From assembly GCA_003482455.1 (NCBI GenBank), contig DMYW01000052.1, positions 1 to 13,819 of the forward strand: DNA of 13,819 nt, given 5' to 3'. The notes under the pieces are model-generated. The model was not told the DNA's origin, searched no databases, and saw only the letters and a program-made list of their open reading frames with translations. Positions 1 to 6,527 of this stretch are shown piece after piece; the stretch's first letter is position 1; every line of letters starts with the position of its first letter. The DNA comes from Rheinheimera sp. (GTDB lineage: Bacteria > Pseudomonadota > Gammaproteobacteria > Enterobacterales > Alteromonadaceae). The position numbers and the translations under genes are program-made.

Positions 1-243
1 GAATTAGTAAAAACTTTCAAATCTCATGGTATTCGTGCAAAAGCCGACTTGAGAAATGAGAAAATAGGCTTTAAAATCCGCGAGCACACTCTTGCCCGCG
101 TGCCGTACTTAGTTGTCGTTGGTGACAAAGAAGTCGAAGCCGGCGATCTTGCGCTGCGGACGCGTAAGGGCGAGGACCTCGGTAAAATGGCAGTGGCTGA
201 CTTTGTCGCCAAACTGACCGAAGAAATTAAAAACCGAGTGTAA
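1..243 (+). CDS. thrS: Threonyl-tRNA synthetase, C-terminal end (partial)
   Basis: This is the last 80 codons of threonyl-tRNA synthetase, which charges tRNA-Thr in the cytoplasm; the gene starts outside the window. The visible part is the C-terminal anticodon-binding domain (HGTP_anticodon type). It holds the conserved stretch around RAKADLRNEKIGFKIREH and then a VVGDKEVEAGDLALRTRKG segment that aligns with the end of the E. coli enzyme. Frame 1 is open from base 1 to a TAA at 241-243. The protein ends at KNRV, a few residues earlier than E. coli ThrRS as I remember it. infC begins 26 bases downstream, so the standard thrS-infC-rpmI-rplT order is kept. In E. coli, ThrRS represses its own translation at the mRNA leader; that leader is not in view. 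Confidence 0.96.
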   Translation, partial: ELVKTFKSHGIRAKADLRNEKIGFKIREHTLARVPYLVVVGDKEVEAGDLALRTRKGEDLGKMAVADFVAKLTEEIKNRV

Positions 244-255
244 GTATTCAATCTC

Positions 256-272
256 TGGAGGAACGAACCATT
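256..272 (+). promoter_or_regulatory. infC ribosome binding site and ATT start
   Basis: TGGAGGAA at 256-263 is a near-ideal Shine-Dalgarno sequence six bases ahead of ATT (270-272). No ATG, GTG or TTG lies in the infC frame at this spacing, and coding similarity to IF-3 begins directly after the ATT. The site therefore decides the start and suggests that IF-3 represses its own translation through start-codon discrimination, as known for E. coli. Confidence 0.88.
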
Positions 273-812
273 AAAGTCGGAAAGAAACCGTTACCTAGTA
301 ACAGACCAAACCGTATTAACGAAGAAATCAACATTCGCGAAGTGCGTTTGATCGGTGTGGAAGGCGAACAATTGGGTGTTGTCAGTACGAACGAAGCGTT
401 ACGACTGGCCGAGGAAGCAGGTGCAGACCTAGTGGAAATTAGCCCAACTGCCGAACCACCGGTTTGTAAACTGATGGATTATGGTAAGTTCCTGTTCGAG
501 AAAGGAAAAGCTGCTAAAGAGCAGAAGAAAAAGCAAAAGCAGATCCAGATTAAGGAAATCAAATTCCGTCCTGGAACTGATGAAGGCGATTACCAGGTCA
601 AACTACGCAACCTGCGTCGCTTCATAGAAGAGGGTGACAAAGCCAAAGTAACGTTACGCTACCGCGGTCGTGAAATGGCGCATTTGGACATCGGTATTGA
701 AGTCCTCAACCGGATTAAAGAAGACCTCGCAGACATCGCTGTGTGTGAGTCCTTCCCAAGCCGTGTTGAAGGTCGTCAGATGATCATGATGCTGGCCCCA
801 AGTAAGAAATAA
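270..812 (+). CDS. infC: Translation initiation factor IF-3
   Basis: IF-3 binds the 30S subunit, checks start codon and initiator tRNA, and keeps the subunits apart. I place the start at the ATT codon at 270-272. It lies in frame with the body of the gene, follows a strong Shine-Dalgarno sequence (TGGAGGAA, 256-263) by 6 bases, and gives 180 residues, the normal IF-3 length. The N-terminal domain then reads with the family signature RPNRINEEI and EVRLIGVEGEQLG. The linker is Lys-rich (EQKKKQKQ), and the C-terminal domain carries VKEIKFRPGTDEGDYQVK and GREMAH and ends in MIMMLAPSKK. The first in-frame GTG, at 342, would cut into the N-terminal domain. An ATT or AUU start is the known basis of IF-3 autoregulation in enterics, because IF-3 discriminates against such codons; that this applies here is inference from conservation. 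Confidence 0.96.
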   Translation: MKVGKKPLPSNRPNRINEEINIREVRLIGVEGEQLGVVSTNEALRLAEEAGADLVEISPTAEPPVCKLMDYGKFLFEKGKAAKEQKKKQKQIQIKEIKFRPGTDEGDYQVKLRNLRRFIEEGDKAKVTLRYRGREMAHLDIGIEVLNRIKEDLADIAVCESFPSRVEGRQMIMMLAPSKK

Positions 813-880
813 TAAGCGCATCCAAGTGATACCGTACTCCGCTGCGGCGACGCAGTGGCGGTGCGGTTTTCCGCCTTATT
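811..880 (+). promoter_or_regulatory. Structured infC-rpmI spacer, possible attenuator or L20 operator
   Basis: The spacer folds on paper into a long hairpin. ACCGTAC (831-837) pairs with GTGCGGT (861-867). CCGCTGCG (839-846) pairs with CGCAGTGG (851-858) through one G-U pair. The two are closed by a GCGA (GNRA-type) tetraloop at 847-850 and followed by TTTT at 867-870. AATAAG (811-816) can also pair with CTTATT (875-880) to enclose the whole element, followed by ATTTTGTTG. In E. coli, L20 represses rpmI and rplT translation by binding structured mRNA between infC and rpmI, so this is the expected place for control. Whether the structure terminates transcription, binds L20 or both cannot be read from the sequence alone. 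Confidence 0.55.
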
Positions 881-916
881 ATTTTGTTGTCATTAAACAA
901 TGCGAGTGAGTGCACT

Positions 917-1114
917 ATGCCTAAGATGAAAAACAACAAAGGCGCTGCAAAGCGCTTTAAGAAAACCGCTTCTGGTGGTTTTAAACGTAAGCAATCACAT
1001 CTTCGCCACATCCTGACGAAGAAGTCTTCTAAGCGTAAGCGCCATCTGGGCCCGAAAACTTTGGTTGCCAAAGTTGACGTCGCTTCAGTAGTTCGTTGTC
1101 TGCCATACGCATAA
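917..1114 (+). CDS. rpmI: 50S ribosomal protein L35
   Basis: L35 is a small, very basic protein of the large ribosomal subunit. The ATG at 917 gives 65 residues, the standard length, starting MPKMKNNKGAAKRFKKT. The family signature follows: an FKRKQSHLRHILTKKS segment, then KRKRHLGPKTLV, and the usual short C-terminus. An in-frame TTG at 884 would add 11 residues that do not belong to the family, so it was not used. The Shine-Dalgarno is weak (GAG around 904-910), and the eight bases just before ATG form a perfect palindrome, AGTGCACT. A poor, structurable start fits a gene whose translation is controlled by L20, as in E. coli. rplT follows after 17 bases. Confidence 0.96.
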   Translation: MPKMKNNKGAAKRFKKTASGGFKRKQSHLRHILTKKSSKRKRHLGPKTLVAKVDVASVVRCLPYA

Positions 1115-1131
1115 TTTTTTAGGAGACTGAC

Positions 1132-1491
1132 ATGCCAAGAGTAAAACGTGGTGTGACCGCCCGCGCGCGTCATAAGAAGGTATTAAAACAGGCTAAAGGT
1201 TACTACGGTGCCCGTAGCCGTGTTTATCGTGTAGCGTTCCAAGCAGTTATCAAAGCCGGCCAATACGCTTACCGTGACCGTCGTCAACGTAAACGTCAAT
1301 TCCGTCAACTGTGGATCGCGCGTATCAACGCTGCTTCACGTCAAAACGGTTTGTCTTACAGCCGTTTCATCGATGGCCTGAAACGGGCATCTGTTGAAAT
1401 CGACCGTAAAATCCTGGCTGACATCGCAGTATTCGACAAAGGCGCATTTGCTGCCTTAGTTGCTAAAGCGAAAGAAGCTCTGTCTGCTTAA
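1132..1491 (+). CDS. rplT: 50S ribosomal protein L20
   Basis: L20 binds 23S rRNA early in 50S assembly and in E. coli also represses its own operon. The 119-residue product carries the full family pattern: a basic N-terminal extension (MPRVKRGVTARARHKKVLKQ), the AKGYYGARSRVYRVA core, AYRDRRQRKRQFRQLWIARINAA, and the C-terminal domain with ASVEIDRKILADIAVFD. The E. coli protein is 118 residues as I remember it; here the end is EALSA. AGGAG at 1121-1125 stands six bases before the ATG. It is the last gene of the operon in this window, because a strong terminator starts 17 bases after its stop. In E. coli pheST comes next, but not here. Confidence 0.97.
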   Translation: MPRVKRGVTARARHKKVLKQAKGYYGARSRVYRVAFQAVIKAGQYAYRDRRQRKRQFRQLWIARINAASRQNGLSYSRFIDGLKRASVEIDRKILADIAVFDKGAFAALVAKAKEALSA

Positions 1492-1508
1492 TTTTAAGTA
1501 GCAGTAAG

Positions 1509-1533
1509 AAGGCAGCCTCGGCTGCCTTTTTTT
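1509..1533 (+). terminator. Intrinsic terminator of the thrS-infC-rpmI-rplT operon
   Basis: AAGGCAGC (1509-1516) pairs perfectly with GCTGCCTT (1521-1528) around a CTCG loop, and the T-run continues to 1533. It starts 17 bases after the rplT stop, in the right orientation. Confidence 0.92.
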
Positions 1534-1770
1534 ATGGCTGAAACTGGGGTTACATACCAAAGTACCAAGGCTTTGACTAAGCCGTGTTGTGGCATAGCAG
1601 CTGACTTACTTATCGAAAGGCTTATTTGCTTGTTGACTAAAACAGCCTCGCCAGAGACGGGCAACTCATTCGTCGACAGCAGGTAAGATGATCTGTCTAC
1701 CCTTATATCAATAAGGTTTCGACCAGGTGTTTTGCTGACGTCTATGCATGTGCAGCAAACCCATAGATAT
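1534..1770. other. Gene-free stretch between two terminators; possible small RNA
   Basis: No convincing coding sequence is present on either strand. The minus-strand open frame covering it has no ribosome binding site or recognisable domain and reads through both terminators. The octamer TTGACTAA occurs at 1573-1580 and again at 1633-1640. Near the right end two inverted repeats interleave: TTTGCTG (1731-1737) with CAGCAAA (1753-1759), and TCTATG (1741-1746) with CATAGA (1762-1767). They could be alternative helices or a pseudoknot. They sit just before a hairpin that also works as a plus-strand terminator, so a plus-strand small RNA is possible. No good promoter was found. Confidence 0.35.
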
Positions 1771-1798
1771 AAAAAAAGAGCCTTGCGGCTCTTTTTCG
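1771..1798 (-). terminator. Intrinsic terminator of the NlpE/META lipoprotein gene, possibly bidirectional
   Basis: AAAAAGAGCC (1773-1782) and GGCTCTTTTT (1787-1796) form a ten-pair stem. Read on the minus strand, the loop is GCAA (a GNRA tetraloop) and the stem is followed by more T residues and TATAT. It lies 15 bases past the lipoprotein stop. On the plus strand it also ends in five T residues, so it may stop transcription both ways. Confidence 0.88.
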
Positions 1799-1811
1799 TT
1801 AGCAGCAACTG

Positions 1812-2909
1812 TTAATTGGTCGCAGGAACTAATTCCATAACGATTTTATTGTCTTTAAACAGTTGCAGTTTTTGTTGGTTAACTTCAATCCGATCAGCGA
1901 CTTGCAACTGCTTGGTGAACTGCTGTTCGTAGAAATTACCGTCGGTGCAAGACTTGCGAGTCATCATCACCGGCTTCACGGACAAGCGGTTATCTTTTTG
2001 TTCGTAGTTCGCGTTGAAGTTATTACAACCGGCAAACCCGAAAACACGCTGATTTTCATCAAACATCATTCGAATATTCAGCTTTTGTGGCACACCAATA
2101 GAAGACACTGCCGTTAAACGCCACACTACGTTTTGCACTTTGGCCGTGGCGGCTTTATCTGGGCAAGTCGCACCAGGCCAGAACTGATCGAAACGATCAA
2201 CGAACAACGAGTTTGGATTGTCTTCGCCTTTGCGCGCGGTCAGCGTCGCAACGACCGGTTTGCCGGCTATCTTCGGATCTGCCTGGTAATTGCGCATCAT
2301 TGGCATGTGATGTTGGGTCATCGCAATCGTCAAATTCTCGCCAGTAGCGCAGTCGGTGAACACAGCTTCATTGTTTTGCAGCTTGTACATGCCAAGCAGT
2401 GGCATGCGAGTGTCGATACGGCTGAAATTCTGTTGGCGTGTCAGCGAATAGTTTTCTTTGGTGACAATCGGTTTACCGGCAACATCTTGTTGCACCAACA
2501 CATTGCTGCTACCAAAGTGAAACGACGGAATTTTGCCTTGTTTAGCTGTTAAATGCAGCGTGCGGTCATCCAGTTGCCACGTACCGCTTAACAGTTCGAC
2601 TTGGTTTTTGTCCAAGTACTCGCGGCGAGCTTCAAAGCGTCCATCAGCCATCACATTTAACTGATATTGAATACCAGCGCATTTTTTACATGGCAGGGTG
2701 CCAGTAAACGTCATGTCGCGATCGATGAAAATGAGCCCAAAATCGGTTGCAATCGCTTCCGTTGTCTCCGAGTTCAACACTTCGTTGGTAACCAGATCAG
2801 GTTTTGCTTCTTCAACCGGTTGCACTTTATGTGGGTCGACCACAGGTGCAGGGATATTGGTACAGGCAGATAACACCAGAATTGGTAAGGCGACAACAAG
2901 ACGTTTCAT
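1812..2909 (-). CDS. Outer-membrane lipoprotein with NlpE-type and META (HslJ-like) domains
   Basis: This is a 365-residue lipoprotein starting at the ATG whose first base is 2909; it gives MKRLVVALPILVLSAC with lipobox LSAC and lipidated Cys16. Thr at +2 predicts sorting to the outer membrane. A start 13 codons upstream would bury the signal peptide. Three parts follow. Residues about 55-170 resemble the NlpE N-terminal domain and include a CXXC pair (LPCKKCAGIQY, Cys74 and Cys77). Residues about 170-250 resemble the NlpE C-terminal OB-fold (GMYKL, AVFTDCATGE, Cys187 and Cys249). Residues about 258-360 are a META domain (VVWRLTAV, FGFAGCNNFNANYE, MMTRKSCT; Cys295 and Cys321). In E. coli, NlpE senses surface contact and copper or lipoprotein stress for Cpx, and HslJ is a separate META lipoprotein. 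No cpx or copper gene is near. The function here is inferred to be envelope stress or redox sensing. It is 51 bases downstream of the hydrolase on the same strand, so probably co-transcribed. Confidence 0.85.
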   Translation of the reverse strand: MKRLVVALPILVLSACTNIPAPVVDPHKVQPVEEAKPDLVTNEVLNSETTEAIATDFGLIFIDRDMTFTGTLPCKKCAGIQYQLNVMADGRFEARREYLDKNQVELLSGTWQLDDRTLHLTAKQGKIPSFHFGSSNVLVQQDVAGKPIVTKENYSLTRQQNFSRIDTRMPLLGMYKLQNNEAVFTDCATGENLTIAMTQHHMPMMRNYQADPKIAGKPVVATLTARKGEDNPNSLFVDRFDQFWPGATCPDKAATAKVQNVVWRLTAVSSIGVPQKLNIRMMFDENQRVFGFAGCNNFNANYEQKDNRLSVKPVMMTRKSCTDGNFYEQQFTKQLQVADRIEVNQQKLQLFKDNKIVMELVPATN

Positions 2910-2960
2910 AACAAGTTTCCGAGCAAAAATTGCCGCCATTATAATCAAAGCGGCGGCGCT

Positions 2961-3845
2961 TTACAGAACTTTTGTCGCACGTAACTGGTCGATCATGTAT
3001 TGCGCGCACAGTTCTGGGTATTGCTGCATAAAGCAGTGATCGCCCGGCAATTGCGTGACCGTCAGCGTCGGATGCTTTTCTATCCAAATTTTTAACGACT
3101 TATGGATAAACGGGTAGGTGTGTTCTCCAACCAACACATGACATGGCAGCGTCATGCGCTGCAAATCCGTCCACAGGCGTCTTGGCATGGACGCGAAAAT
3201 TTCTGCTTCTCGACTTGGGTGGCAACGCAGTTTGAGCTGGGTGCCGTCGTGTGCAAGGGCATGCTCAAGGTAGGCCTGCAGCGCATCGTCGCGCCAGTGC
3301 TTGAAGATGCCGCGTTGATAAAAATACTGCCATGCGCTTTGTTGTGATGGCCAATGTTGTCGGCGACGTGCTGCTTGCTTGGCGAGTGGGTGATGTTTGT
3401 ACAAGCCAAACAGTTGTAATACTCGCGCACTGCGATGCATCCAGGGTGTAAAAATGACCGGGTCAAGCAGCAGTAGTTGTTGAAATGGACTACCGTGTGC
3501 AGCCCACAGTGCGGTGATCACACCACCAAAACTATGCCCGCAGCCAATCTTTGCGACGTTGTTGTAATCATCAGCAAAATGCTCGAATGCTTGTGCAGCG
3601 GCCTGCGCTGATGCATCCCAACCGATAAAATCCCCACCCGATGCCGACTGACCGTGACCTTGCACATCCGATAAAAACAGATCGACATGCGGCTCTAACA
3701 ATTGCCATAGTGGGCTGTACATCAAGCCACAAAAGCCATTGCCATGAATAAAGTGCAGCACAGGTTTGCCACGTGGTGGCGTGCGATAACCGGCGATGTG
3801 CACGCCAGTATTGGTTTCAAACGACCAAGGTTGTAAATTCAGCAT
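2961..3845 (-). CDS. Alpha/beta hydrolase, substrate unknown
   Basis: This is a 294-residue cytoplasmic alpha/beta-fold hydrolase with no signal peptide. The family landmarks come in order: the oxyanion-hole motif HFIHGNGF (about 31-38), a SDVQGHGQS loop (59-67), the nucleophile elbow GHSFGG (103-108, Ser105), LLLLDPV (124-130), and the C-terminal LPGDHCF with the likely catalytic His270. The acid after strand 7 is not clear: the region reads VLVGEHTYPF, so Glu241 or Asp128 could serve. A cap insertion rich in aromatic and basic residues covers about 132-225. The layout is that of esterase or lipase-like enzymes, and the substrate cannot be named. The ATG at 3845 has no good Shine-Dalgarno, but no better start lies nearby. 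The NlpE/META lipoprotein follows after 51 bases, which suggests a two-gene unit. Confidence 0.82.
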   Translation of the reverse strand: MLNLQPWSFETNTGVHIAGYRTPPRGKPVLHFIHGNGFCGLMYSPLWQLLEPHVDLFLSDVQGHGQSASGGDFIGWDASAQAAAQAFEHFADDYNNVAKIGCGHSFGGVITALWAAHGSPFQQLLLLDPVIFTPWMHRSARVLQLFGLYKHHPLAKQAARRRQHWPSQQSAWQYFYQRGIFKHWRDDALQAYLEHALAHDGTQLKLRCHPSREAEIFASMPRRLWTDLQRMTLPCHVLVGEHTYPFIHKSLKIWIEKHPTLTVTQLPGDHCFMQQYPELCAQYMIDQLRATKVL

Positions 3846-3853
3846 TGAACTAA

Positions 3854-3877
3854 CGTAATTACTCTAAAAAAATTACG
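3854..3877. repeat. Inverted repeat upstream of the hydrolase gene
   Basis: CGTAATT (3854-3860) and AATTACG (3871-3877) are perfect inverted arms with a 10-base spacer. They sit 8 bases upstream of the hydrolase start, between it and the receptor terminator. The element could be an operator or a leader hairpin; it lacks the GC content of a terminator. Confidence 0.4.
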
Positions 3878-3906
3878 ATGCCATGATGGACGGGCAGATG
3901 CAAGGC

Positions 3907-3934
3907 AAAAAAAAGCCACCTTGCGGTGGCTTTT
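3907..3934 (-). terminator. Intrinsic terminator of the TonB-dependent receptor gene
   Basis: AAAAGCCACC (3911-3920) and GGTGGCTTTT (3925-3934) form a ten-pair stem. On the minus strand the loop is GCAA and the T-run continues to eight residues. It begins 13 bases past the receptor stop. Confidence 0.92.
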
Positions 3935-3947
3935 CATCAGGACATGC

Positions 3948-6527
3948 TTAGAAAGTGTATGTCAAACGAGCGTAGTAGAAACCGCCGTTGAAACCCATAA
4001 CCGCAGTTGTTGGGTATTTGGCACCCAAGACTTCCGCGTATTTGTTTTCGTCTGGGACAGCATCTAGCAGGTTGCTTGCACCGACCGCAATGTTGTACGA
4101 CTCGTTGAAAGAGTAGTTAACTTCGGCATCGATGGTGTATTCCGCACCTAACCACAATGGTAGACCTTCATTTGGATCTAATGAACCAGAGTCTGCATGG
4201 TCTTCGAAGTACTTGCCGAAGTAGTTGGCACGAACGTAACCACCCCAGTCGCCATGGTTATGGCTAACTGTGAATGAGCCGCGCAGGTGCGGTAAACCTT
4301 CTTCCAGCTGCTTCACTTTTGCATCGTTGATATTTGCAGAGTGATGGTCAACTGTTGTACCAGTCCAGTTTGCGGCTAACGCGTAAGTGTTGCGGCCACC
4401 AAACACGTCTTGGCTGTAGTTCGCGACGAAGTCGATACCTTGTGTAGTGGTATCAAAATCGTTGGTGAAGTATTTCACACCTGTGTAGCTTGAAGCATCT
4501 TTGATGCCCATCGCTAGCAGTGCCGCGACGTCAGCAGGAGTCAATTCTTGCGATGATGACTGGCTGATGCGGTCTGTTACTTTGATCTTGAAGAAGTCCA
4601 ACGTCACATACAGGTCATCATATTCATAAACACCGCCGAACGAGAAGCTCTTCGATTCTTCAGGTGTTAATTGCTTACCACCTTTGAGCACTGAAATTGG
4701 GTGCGTTGGTGGTAATGTTGCGTTATCCACTAAACCCAGCCCAGCTGCAAACGAAGTCGTAACGTTGCGAACCATAGACTGGCCGACTGTTGGAGCACGG
4801 AAACCAGTGTTGTGGGCGGCACGGAACGCTAACTCATCAGTGATTTGATAACGGCTTGTCACCTTGTAGTTGAATGTATTGCCGAAATCTTCGTAGTTTT
4901 CATAACGAACGGCTAAATCAGCACGCCACTTGTCGCTGAGCTCAGCCCCAAATTCGGTATAACCCGCGTAGTTGTAACGGGTAAAAGTGCCTGCATCTTC
5001 CGGTTTAAAGCCTGGGAAACCATTCGAGCCGATACCAAAGCCCTGTGAAGCTAATGGGCCCACTTCAAACGAGTATTTATCACCAGCGCCAATTTCAAAC
5101 GTATCGATACGGTATTCCACACCACCAGCTACCGCTAATGGGTATGGCAGGAACGACACGTCGACCAGTTTGTTCATTTCATAGTTCATCGCCTGTTCTT
5201 GTTGAACATACTTACCTGGACTGAATGAACGTGGAGTGTCTTTACCTAACGAGGCGTTGATCGTGTTTTTGATATAGAAATCAACTTCACTGCGACCATA
5301 GCTTGAACTCCAATCGAAGTTCCAACCATTAGCCAATACGCCGCGCAGACCGCCTGTTAATGCCGCATCTGTCACGATGCCGCCAAACTTCGGTGTGAAG
5401 CCGCCTGGCAGCATAGACAGATAAGAGAAGCAGTGAGACGGCAGAGCGCTAACATCGGCACTGACTTGGGCGTAGGTGCGTGAACCTAATGCAACTGTTG
5501 GACAAGCACCTTTGGTGGCATCTGTGTTGCCGATTAGCAGTGTTTCGCCGCCATCGTTCGAGTACACACCACCGCGCGTCGCCGGGTTACGGAAGTAGAA
5601 ACCGCCTTCTACATCACGCTCGGCGAAGTTACCAAACATGTAGAATTCACGGTCTTTAGCCACTTCAACGGACATGTTTGCGAATAATTTCATGTCGCGT
5701 TTGAATTCTGGTGAACCCCACACCTGCGCAACGTCCGCAATCGGGAAACCTTTAGATTGCAGTGCGGCAGCATCACCGCGCTGCACGCTACGACTGGTTG
5801 GGTCTGATTGTTTAAATTCTGCAGAGAAGTTCGCAAAGCCTTCAGAAGTAAATGGCAAGCCAACGTTCAAGCCAACTTGTTTCAGGTCGCCATCACCTTC
5901 GTAATGTTGACCCGTTTTGACTTCAATCGAGCCACCGTCGTTATTATCTTTCAGACGGAAGTTGATGACGCCCGCGATGGCATCTGAACCGTATTGAGCT
6001 GCTGCGCCATCACGCAAAACTTCGACAGATTTGATAGCGATGGATGGGATCACAGAAATATCAGGGCCTTGTGAGCCGTCTGATAAACCACTTCCTAAGA
6101 AGGTAATAACTGCAGAGCGGTGACGGCGTTTGCCGTTAACCAGCACCAAAGTTGAATCTGGTGGTAAGCCACGTAAGTTCGCTGGGCGAACTAACGTTGA
6201 TGCGTCGTTGATGGGTTGGCTGTTGACGTTAAATGATGGCACCACGGCGCTCATCAAGGTCATCATGTCCGATGAGCCGTTTTTGGTGAATTCGTCGACA
6301 GAAATAACATCAACTGGCACCGCTGAATCGCCGACAGAACGAGGAGCACCGCGAGTACCCACCACGACCATCTGTTCGACGTTTTTGTTATCTTCAGCTT
6401 TTTTATCTTTGTTAGCGTCGGCTGTTTGAGCCAAGGCGACTGAGGTACTGAGCGCAAAGACAGCGGTACCGGTCAGCGCTGCTTTGATGCAGGCCGCCAG
6501 CGGCTGATAATTGTTTTTGCTTTTCAT
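3948..6527 (-). CDS. TonB-dependent outer-membrane receptor
   Basis: This is an 859-residue outer-membrane transporter powered by TonB-ExbB-ExbD. A Sec signal peptide ends near AQ at 33/34 (hydrophobic run about 13-31). A TonB box-like stretch, EQMVVVGTR, lies at 51-59. The plug domain spans about 60-193, with NLRGLPPDSTLVLVNGKRRHR and the hallmark VEVLRDGAAAQYGSDAIAGVINF. A long beta-barrel with alternating strands follows and ends in YARLTYTF, with the terminal Phe expected for barrel assembly. Cys342 and Cys366 flank a probable surface loop and may form a disulfide. The length and plug match the large receptors common in Alteromonadales and related aquatic bacteria. GAAGG stands about 9 bases before the ATG. 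Its divergent neighbour is a secreted dipeptidyl peptidase IV, so a peptide or peptide-like ligand is a reasonable inference; a siderophore or another ligand is not excluded. Confidence 0.93.
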   Translation of the reverse strand: MKSKNNYQPLAACIKAALTGTAVFALSTSVALAQTADANKDKKAEDNKNVEQMVVVGTRGAPRSVGDSAVPVDVISVDEFTKNGSSDMMTLMSAVVPSFNVNSQPINDASTLVRPANLRGLPPDSTLVLVNGKRRHRSAVITFLGSGLSDGSQGPDISVIPSIAIKSVEVLRDGAAAQYGSDAIAGVINFRLKDNNDGGSIEVKTGQHYEGDGDLKQVGLNVGLPFTSEGFANFSAEFKQSDPTSRSVQRGDAAALQSKGFPIADVAQVWGSPEFKRDMKLFANMSVEVAKDREFYMFGNFAERDVEGGFYFRNPATRGGVYSNDGGETLLIGNTDATKGACPTVALGSRTYAQVSADVSALPSHCFSYLSMLPGGFTPKFGGIVTDAALTGGLRGVLANGWNFDWSSSYGRSEVDFYIKNTINASLGKDTPRSFSPGKYVQQEQAMNYEMNKLVDVSFLPYPLAVAGGVEYRIDTFEIGAGDKYSFEVGPLASQGFGIGSNGFPGFKPEDAGTFTRYNYAGYTEFGAELSDKWRADLAVRYENYEDFGNTFNYKVTSRYQITDELAFRAAHNTGFRAPTVGQSMVRNVTTSFAAGLGLVDNATLPPTHPISVLKGGKQLTPEESKSFSFGGVYEYDDLYVTLDFFKIKVTDRISQSSSQELTPADVAALLAMGIKDASSYTGVKYFTNDFDTTTQGIDFVANYSQDVFGGRNTYALAANWTGTTVDHHSANINDAKVKQLEEGLPHLRGSFTVSHNHGDWGGYVRANYFGKYFEDHADSGSLDPNEGLPLWLGAEYTIDAEVNYSFNESYNIAVGASNLLDAVPDENKYAEVLGAKYPTTAVMGFNGGFYYARLTYTF

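Noticed and set aside
24..251. Minus-strand open frame inside thrS
   Set aside because: The plus strand is clearly threonyl-tRNA synthetase; the antisense translation is low-complexity Ser/Arg-rich sequence with no family match.
784..1173. Minus-strand open frame of 129 codons across rpmI
   Set aside because: It lies antisense to rpmI and the start of rplT, has no recognisable domain or ribosome site, and the opposite strand carries well-conserved ribosomal genes.
1711..1730. tRNA T-arm-like sequence GGTTTCGACC
   Set aside because: It does not fit the GGTTCRA consensus, and no acceptor stem, D-arm or anticodon arm could be placed around it.
1494..1808. Minus-strand open frame of 104 codons between rplT and the lipoprotein gene
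   Set aside because: It runs through two terminators and has no Shine-Dalgarno or domain.
2133..2552. Plus-strand open frame of 139 codons within the lipoprotein gene
   Set aside because: The minus frame has a lipobox, NlpE-like and META motifs; the plus frame shows none and has no ribosome site.
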